A stretch of 64,000 nucleotides of DNA from NCBI GenBank assembly GCA_003999685.1, contig CP021232.1, positions 868,001-932,000 on the forward strand, read 5' to 3'. The position numbers were made by a program, and so were the translations under genes. This DNA comes from Taiwanofungus camphoratus (taxonomy: Eukaryota; Basidiomycota; Agaricomycetes; Polyporales; Taiwanofungaceae). Each line of letters opens with the position of its first letter. Within the stretch, counting starts at the first letter, position 1. The notes beneath the pieces were generated by a model. It did not search any database. It saw nothing but the letters and a program-made list of their open reading frames with translations, and was not told where the DNA came from. Of the stretch, positions 57,659-64,000 are shown piece by piece.

Positions 57659-59341
57659 TCACAATTTGGGATACAACCCATCCCGCAAGCCCAGCAGAGT
57701 GACCACATCCACTACGTGTCGAAAGTACGGTCCCAACAGGGCGTCGCTGGTGCGCCCGTGGTTGTACGTTAGCTGCAAGTGCAGTCTGCTGCGGAACGTC
57801 CACGAGTGGAAGAATATAATACTAGGCTCTGGCTTGATCGCCATCAACAGCTCAGATACTACGAGCGCCCCGTCGTGCGATGGTGTCGCCCCCTCCGAGG
57901 GAGGGGGGTCAACGTTGAAGCACGTGGGGAGCCACTGGTCGCAGTCGCCCAGGCTGCTCGTCAATGGGAGGAAAGGCTTGCCAGCGGCAAGGGCACCGAG
58001 GTGCTTCACAAGAGAAGCCAGACTTTATTGGTGGACATGCATGAGGTGAGGTGACTGTATGTAGGCAGCGCTTTGTTCCCTGCAATGCTTCGCAGCTTCC
58101 TAAACTGCTTTTGGAAGCTTGTCAGGGCTCATCTCCATCTGTGAAACAGATACATGTGTCGGATACGCGAGTACCTGGAGGGCAGCGCCGTGCGCATCCT
58201 CGCTGCTCGAATGTGCTTGGGACCATCAGGAAAAATGCAGGTAACTATGTAGCTGGATTTGCTACATCCCCAATCTATAGCACTATATAGTGCTACAGAT
58301 TTGGTTGTAGTTGCCGTAGCATCAGGAGCTATCCTGATTTTTCCTGATGACGGTAAATGAATCACGGAATAGATTTGTAAGTTGCGACGTGGGACAGAAT
58401 TGGGAATGGCACCCCGCTCTGCAGGATATCCATAGTCATTTAAAATGGAGGAAACGGCCATGGTGACAGAGGCGAGCTGGGCAGTGGAGACACTGTGGGC
58501 TTTGCAGGTGCGCAAGATAATGACTGTTTCTGCTTCGGACCACACATGGTGCAGCGTCCCAGTGTCTACCACATCCTCCTTAAGAGATCCATCGGGTACA
58601 AGCCCAGACTGTGACTGCTGACCTGCGATATCAGATACGAGGCGAAAGTAGTCACAGATTGAACCTGCCAAGGACGAGGAAGTCATCAGCACACTGTATG
58701 CGTTTCTGCATTTCGTCTGCTCGTCGACACTGCAAGCGGTCAGGTAAGGAAGGAAGCTTTCAATAGGCCCCGGCAACTCAATAGACGATACGATGTTGGG
58801 AAGTTCCTGCGCTAGCTCGGCCTGTGCCCGTGCTGGTGCTGCAAGTCGCTCTAGGAACTGGCGGATGACAATGAAGAAGCCACGCGCATCCGAGGTGAAG
58901 TGAGTTGCATGGATTCCCAGCACGTACTGGCTTCGGAGGCCGCTGGCATGCCTGGACCAATGTATTGTGCAAACTTCGGTGCGCATGTCAAGCGCGTCCC
59001 GAGGATCTAAACCTCCCCATCTATCACGTAGCAACACGGCTGCTGCGTCCCTGTCCTCGAACGTCTCAAATTTAATTTGCGCTTCTGTCTGCCTGAGGGC
59101 ATGCACCTCAGTCAAAGGCGACATGTATACATAGTGAGGGACAGAAACGGTGTCCACGACTTGGGATGCTAGTATCGGATGGTGGAGACGAAGCAACGCG
59201 CATGCGACCACTACATGCTTGTCTGAGATGGGAGGGCTGTCCACACAGTCGAGCATGACGATGAAGAAATGGTCGGAATAACCACACTAACCTCACGCAG
59301 CTAGATAACTGCGTTCAAGTAATCTCAAGGTGTGGGCGCGA
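57659..59341 (-). pseudogene. Acyltransferase-like pseudogene, copy 4
   Basis: Minus strand. N-terminal motif HTLRLLERSYLAA aligns with the TRPLGCMEQVFLQA motif of copy 3, but is followed in frame by TGA and TAG before SDHFFIVMLDCVDSPPISDK. Then a long open part: VVVACALLRLHHPILASQVV, YVLGIHATHFTSDARGFFIV (HxxxD kept), SGLVPDGSLKEDVVDTGTLH, AETVIILRTCKAHSVSTAQL. A 126-bp palindrome (58224-58349) is inserted, after which the frame shifts and shows further stops before ALAAGKPFLPLTSSLGDCDQ and VVSELLMAIKPEPSIIFFHS, ending at 57659. Dead copy. Confidence 0.85.
58224..58349. mobile_element. 126-bp palindromic foldback element inserted in acyltransferase copy 4
   Basis: Left end CATCAGGAAAAATGCAGG and right end CCTGATTTTTCCTGATG are inverted copies, and the similarity continues inward (TTTGCTACA... 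/ ...TGTAG, AATCTATAGCACTATA / TATAGTGCTACAGATT) so that nearly the whole length folds on itself. The paralogous copies lack it. A MITE-like or foldback element; target duplication not clear (perhaps AC). Confidence 0.75.
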
Positions 59342-61634
59342 CTAGCAGTATGGCACATGCAACAAAATTTCATGGAAAACAAGGGGACCTGGCTAGAGAT
59401 GGTTAGCCATTGTGACAGAGAGAGGACTGATCTGAGCTTCAGACTCATGGCAGGTGTTGTGGGGGAAGAGAAGAGACCAACCATATCATCGAGAGACACG
59501 ACGGGTCTATCACCCTGTATGACGCCAATACGAGGCCGAGGACCAAGGACCCTGTCTCGAGATCTCTACACTAGTTGGAGCAGGTGTGTGAGAATGTGAT
59601 ACGCTGTCGCGAGAATAGCCGTGACAAAAAGGGAGCATGCCCTGCCTCGACTGGTGACGGTTAATGGGGCTGACGTTTGACTCGGGAGGGTCAACTGCAG
59701 TTTACGCAATGTATATATCCTTGGGCTTTCGTGGAGTCTTTGAATCATATTCTTCGGCGTGTTAACGGAGCAGTCGGAGTGATACAGCTATATCCCAGAG
59801 CGAAGGTCAACAGTGGGCTATATTCAGATTTTCAGACTGTCAGTCATGGAACACCAAATGTTTGATATAGTCGTTGATACCTTGATACATAAACCGGTTA
59901 CACGGATATGGGAACCAAACACATCCGAGTGTCCGAGAACCGGTTTTATATGCACATATAGATTCTGACTTTGACAAAGGATGGTGACCGGTGACCTGCC
60001 AGAGAGTAATGCATTGTGACGACAACAGCCGAGAGCTCGCACCGCAATTCTTCTGTTCACAAGAAAGGCACTGATTTATCTTGCAAGGTGTTGCCGTAAC
60101 AATCAATGGTCGTCATTGATGCAGCTCTCGCCGAGAAGCCATCTCTTCTTTGTCAAATTGTAACTGTCCTCGACGATACCTTGTCACCTAGAGCAGAAAC
60201 CTCTGCGAGTACCGCTCCATTAGTTGTCACAATTGCCGATTTCACTTGAGGATTTATCTTGGCAGAAGACTTGCCAGGACATATGCATCACAAGGGCCGC
60301 GTAGTTGAGCTTCATTATACCAGTGCGAACACAATCTCGGAGAGACATCTCTGAGCACTTACTCAGACGAACGTAACAGTCCCCTTGACGGAACAAAGTC
60401 CCATACTTCGAGAGTACAAAAAGTGTATTTTGTGTCAGTGCTCCCTTGCAAATTCTGGAGAAATCAGGTAGAGCGAAATTGGGCATTTCCAGGCTAGGAA
60501 GAGAACATTGCCAACGTGCGATTCCGCTGATCAAAAAGAATCGGTTGGATGATAATGATATGCGGATATGAAAACAAGGGAAACAGCATAAAATAACGCA
60601 ACATGATCCCGAAACACTGCTGAGCCGGAGAGCAACTGATTATTGCAACAGGAGACCCCCCTGTGATTCTATCCCTGCATTGGTTCGAACAGAATAACGA
60701 GCAGCGACATGAACGTTACGATTGAACAAATTGCATTCAGTTTCGATCCTCACGTTCTCCCCGTCAGTACCGTCACCGCTTACCTCACTATGATTGAGTT
60801 TTGACCAGCATGCATGCATTCTGCCCTACTAAATGTCAACTCGACTATACCATCACGTTGAAAGAGTAATCTTATTGCACTCACATTGTCGAGTTTATAT
60901 CAGTTACCACTCTTCTTAGCTAGTGGTACCAATGGTCAACAGGCTCTATCCTGCAATCTGTGATCCAACAGATGACACACATAATAGTACCCAAACAAGG
61001 TACATCGTCGCGTAAATCCCTGATTCTTCTTCCCTTGAGACTCACAGAATTGAACCGATATAAAATTTTCGACGTTCAGGATATGCGAACGCCATGGCTC
61101 GCAGCGAATAGTGGCCATATATTGACATCATTGTTATGAGTTCAATAGGCGATAACCTTGAACGCTAGAGCTCAAGTTCGAAGGCACTGGCATTCTGTGG
61201 CATGCGGAAAGGATAGCCAGTGATCTTGTTCGGCAAATGCGATTCGCCTATCCTTGACGTGTTTTCCGCCAGTGAGGTCGTCTGACTTCCACTGACAATG
61301 TGTGTGTTGTAAAGCCTTCGCCGGGCCACTCTAGCGTCGACGATGGAAGTCAAAGAAGGATGAAAGATGGTCTTGATTCCTCGAGGCGGCAGCGTGCATC
61401 GTAGTAATAGATGAGCGTCCTGATAGAAAACGGGATAGAAATCGCACTATTGACTAATATTTGGATTCTTACTGCTACTTGCCTTATTTATCTTTACTTA
61501 TGTAGTCCGCGATCAGCATCGATCAACGCGGTCAATACAGCACATGCTTCACTGCAGGCAGCGGCCAGTGATCTAAATCAAGACGACTCGTTTTCCAAAT
61601 TCTCTCCTATCCTATCACCCATCTTCTCCTCGCC
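59342..61634. other. Long gene-poor spacer
   Basis: About 2.3 kb between acyltransferase copy 4 and the Yop1 gene. All frames are short and lack motifs. The right ~150 bp, rich in ct/tct, is likely the Yop1 promoter. Confidence 0.45.
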
Positions 61635-62755
61635 ATGTTGATGTACTTCACCTTCCGCATTATTGGGTATGTTCCAGTTGTCCGTCATCGTCATCTTCTC
61701 AGTCTGCTAACTGCTGCCGCGGTCAGTGCAACGACGGCGTTCCTGTATCCGGGGTATGCCTCGTACAAGGCCCTCTCCCAGCGGCCCGCGTCCGAGGAGG
61801 AGCTTGAACGCTGGTTGATGTACTGGAGCGTCCTCGGGTGCATCGTCGCTGTCGAGTACGTCGCGGAGTGGCTTGTCTCCTGGTGCGTATCTCCTAGTAT
61901 TCTTCATTGTTTCCCAGAACCCATCCACACCTTCACGACAGGCTCCCACTCTACTACCCCGCCAAGACACTCTTCCTCCTCTACCTCGCGCTCCCGCAGA
62001 CATCCGGTTCCGCGTACCTCTACACCACACATCTCCGCCCTTTCTTCGCAGCACACGAGGAGCAGATCGACTCTGCGCTTGCGCAGTTCAAGGCGCGTCT
62101 GTACACGTCCGCGCAGCGCGGCCTTCGCAAGGCCTGGGAACACGTAAGCGCGACGCTCCGCCAGATGCCCATGGCTGCTGCGGAGCAAGCACCACGAACA
62201 GAGGCGCCGCTCGAAGAAGAGGCAAGCGTTAACAGGGGCGCACCCCCGACTCTCGCAGATCCACTGTCAGGTCCTACGCAGCTCGCACAGGGGCTCTGGA
62301 GGAACTACGGCCCCTCTCTCCTTGCAGGAGGTGCTGCTCTGCTGCGGAACGCCCAAGCGTCTGCTGCGCGCGGGGCAGCCTCCGCTTCAGAAAGCACGTC
62401 CGTGGAAGAGCGCAAGCGCCAGCTCCGAGCTGAGCTCGCGTCGCTCTCCGAGGAGCCCGCGCCATACGACCTTTCGCCTCTCTCCGACCCTGCACCAAGC
62501 GTGGCCATCCCTCCCACTGCGGGTAGCACCTCCCGCAACTCCTCATCATCCTCGCTGCGCCAGCGCTCGGAGAGCAATAACGGCAGGTCGGCCTTCGAGG
62601 AAGTGGAGGTGCCCTCGGATATGGAGGTCGAGGGTGATGCGCCGGGACAGCCTGCTCCGCCGCCTCTCCAGACGAGGCGCACGAGCTGGTTCGGCTGGGG
62701 CGGCAGTCCGACTACGAGCAACACGAAGGGATACGAGCGCGTGAAGACGGACTAA
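61635..62755 (+). CDS. YOP1: Yop1/REEP (TB2/DP1/HVA22) family ER-shaping protein
   Basis: Reticulon-like membrane protein that bends tubular ER. Three exons: 61635-61666, 61727-61882, 61942-62755, 333 residues. The TB2/DP1/HVA22 domain is clear: IIGATTAFLYPGYASYKALS, ERWLMYWSVLGCIVAVEYVA, EWLVSWLPLYYPAKTLFLLY, LALPQTSGSAYLYTTHLRPF, FAAHEEQID, with hydrophobic hairpins and no signal peptide. A long C-terminal tail (about 200 residues) is Ala/Ser/Glu-rich and ends in RRTSWFGWGG ... GYERVKTD. The tail is much longer than in yeast Yop1 (180 residues), which is usual for basidiomycete REEP proteins. The intron before LPLYYPAK joins TG|G to make Trp. Confidence 0.93.
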
Positions 62756-63609
62756 GAAGCGGGCGTTAGACGACTAGTACTTATTCTTTGGCAGGACTCT
62801 CGCAGATGCTATCTTGCCCATGCCATGAGGGCTGTGCTGTACAATACTGTACATATATATATAAGATCAACCTGAACTTTGCATCATAGTTGTCGAATTG
62901 AGTGTGAGTGCTGCTACGGTGCGTTTTCACATACTCTTCGGGATAGACAAATTCGCGAAACAGTGTTCATTGGTATCGGTACAAGTGTGGTCTGCTGCTA
63001 CAGAATTCAAGACACTGTACTATATGAGACAAAGAAACAAGGATGTGGGTCTAATCTACAAGACGGAAACTCGCTATCATATAAACGGCGAGAAAGAGGA
63101 TGGGAAAGGTGTGTAGGGGAAGGAGGCGAGGATATAAGAAGCGGAGAAAAGATGCAGGCGAACAATAGATGAGGGGATGGGTATATGGCAAGGAAGGGAT
63201 ATATGGCACGCGAGAAGGGCGCGGAAGGCGGGATAAATAGACGGATAAATGTGGGAGAAAAAATACGTATATAGAACGAATACATATCGAGAAGAGACAG
63301 GACGAAGGTATCCAGAAAAAGAAGGGGCGAATTGGTGCCACTTTCGTACTCCTTTGACAGAAGAACATTCGGGTATAGATTCTGATAGGTATGGTTGGTC
63401 GGCCTGATGTCGACTAATAAATAACAGACGAGGAAACCTGAGACGCCTCGAGAAGATCCAGTGTAAAAGAGCCTAGTAAATCAAGACCTGTCGTCGGAGA
63501 TACTAGAGACGATGCTTATCGTGCGAGTCAAAGACCGAAGACCAGATGCCAGAACCAGACTCGAGGCGAGAAGCAAGCCAGTCCAGGAGAACCATTGAAG
63601 CAGATGTGC
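62756..63609. other. Convergent 3' region with purine-rich tract
   Basis: Between two convergent genes. 63060-63340 is strongly purine-rich on the plus strand (gaaaga, ggaagg, gagaagg words). TATATATATATAAG at about 62851-62864 lies after the Yop1 stop. No gene seen. Confidence 0.5.
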
Positions 63610-64000
63610 TCAAGACGAGAGGAATGTATCTAGAGTAGTCATGCTCGGACCCGTGGTCTTCTGAGGTCCGCCGCGACGTTTCGGAGACTTGACACGAATT
63701 GGAACGTCACCAAGCACCGGCTGTACAGAAAATGTGCGTGGACATGCATCTTGTTCGCCTTTATCGTCTTCATCGTTTGTAGTAGTGCGGGCTGGACTTG
63801 ACGCCTGTTGCGTTTGCGAGAGGGAAACCATGTTCCTGGTGCAAAATGTTGACGATGAAGATAGTTGCTGTTCGTATCGAGACAGTGTCAGGGGCGACAT
63901 ATCCAAGGCAGACGGAGAGACAGAGACCCTTGAGACAGAGAGAGAATGAGACAAAGACGAACTTGAATCTGGATGGGGCTTCAACGTCGAAGAAGAATCT
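63610..64000 (-). CDS. C-terminal end of an unknown Ser-rich protein (gene continues off the right edge)
   Basis: The minus-strand frame is open from the window end down to a stop at 63610-63612, about 129 codons. It is Ser/Thr-rich and disordered (DSSSSLSHSLSVSRVSVSPS), has an acidic patch (TNDEDDKGEQD), then VLGDVPIRVKSPKRRGGPQK and the tail TTGPSMTTLDTFLSS. Conserved-looking end, but no family recognised. Confidence 0.6.
   Translation of the reverse strand, partial: DSSSTLKPHPDSSSSLSHSLSVSRVSVSPSALDMSPLTLSRYEQQLSSSSTFCTRNMVSLSQTQQASSPARTTTNDEDDKGEQDACPRTFSVQPVLGDVPIRVKSPKRRGGPQKTTGPSMTTLDTFLSS

Noticed and set aside
59240-59310. Reading the TGA and TAG in acyltransferase copy 4 as a short intron
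   Set aside because: GT...AG spacing there would give an intron of about 10 nt; codon-by-codon alignment with copy 3 has no gap, so nonsense mutation is simpler.

Overview
The window is nuclear DNA of a filamentous basidiomycete, most likely an agaricomycete. Genes carry many short introns of about 45-70 nt with GT...AG ends. The protein set (velvet factor, tandem BTB proteins, a C-terminal Zn2Cys6 protein, an ASPPFx-free but OCRL-like 5-phosphatase, a kinase-like protein with a degenerate catalytic loop) is of the kind found in mushroom-forming fungi. No mitochondrial, bacterial or viral genes were seen. Species cannot be assigned from the sequence alone.

Layout. 1-11.5 kb is a dense housekeeping block: the start of the F1-ATPase gamma gene (minus), eIF2 beta (plus, sharing a 190-bp divergent promoter), a CAF-1 p60/Cac2 WD40 chaperone subunit (minus), a GLFG nucleoporin of the Nup54/Nup57 family (minus) and a velvet-domain regulator (minus). 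11.5-20 kb is gene-poor and holds a nested transposon stack: a 4.86-kb 5'-truncated LINE with 14-bp target duplications, itself hit by a 543-bp solo LTR and by a ~1.7-kb non-coding insertion, plus a 131-bp 3'-end fragment of the same LINE family nearby. 20-41 kb is again ordinary: ribosomal protein eL27, two tandem BTB genes, an OCRL-type inositol 5-phosphatase/RhoGAP, a tiny Zn2Cys6 protein, a cyclophilin-40, a kinase-like gene and a small secreted protein; a 36-bp LINE tail sits at 39.9 kb.

41.5-59.3 kb is an accessory block: a secreted amidase, a zinc-dependent butanediol-dehydrogenase-like gene with an odd N-terminal splice pattern, four copies of one acyltransferase-like (HxxxD) family of which one looks intact and three are dead, a cytochrome P450 relic, and two MITE-like palindromic elements. 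This looks like a decayed, duplicating enzyme locus, possibly a relic of a metabolic cluster (inference). 55.4-64 kb carries a repeat-rich coiled-coil gene, a Yop1/REEP gene and the 3' end of a gene running off the right edge.

Gene boundaries were worked out by hand from reading frame, splice consensus and known family motifs; start codons of the velvet, acyltransferase and dehydrogenase genes are the least certain.
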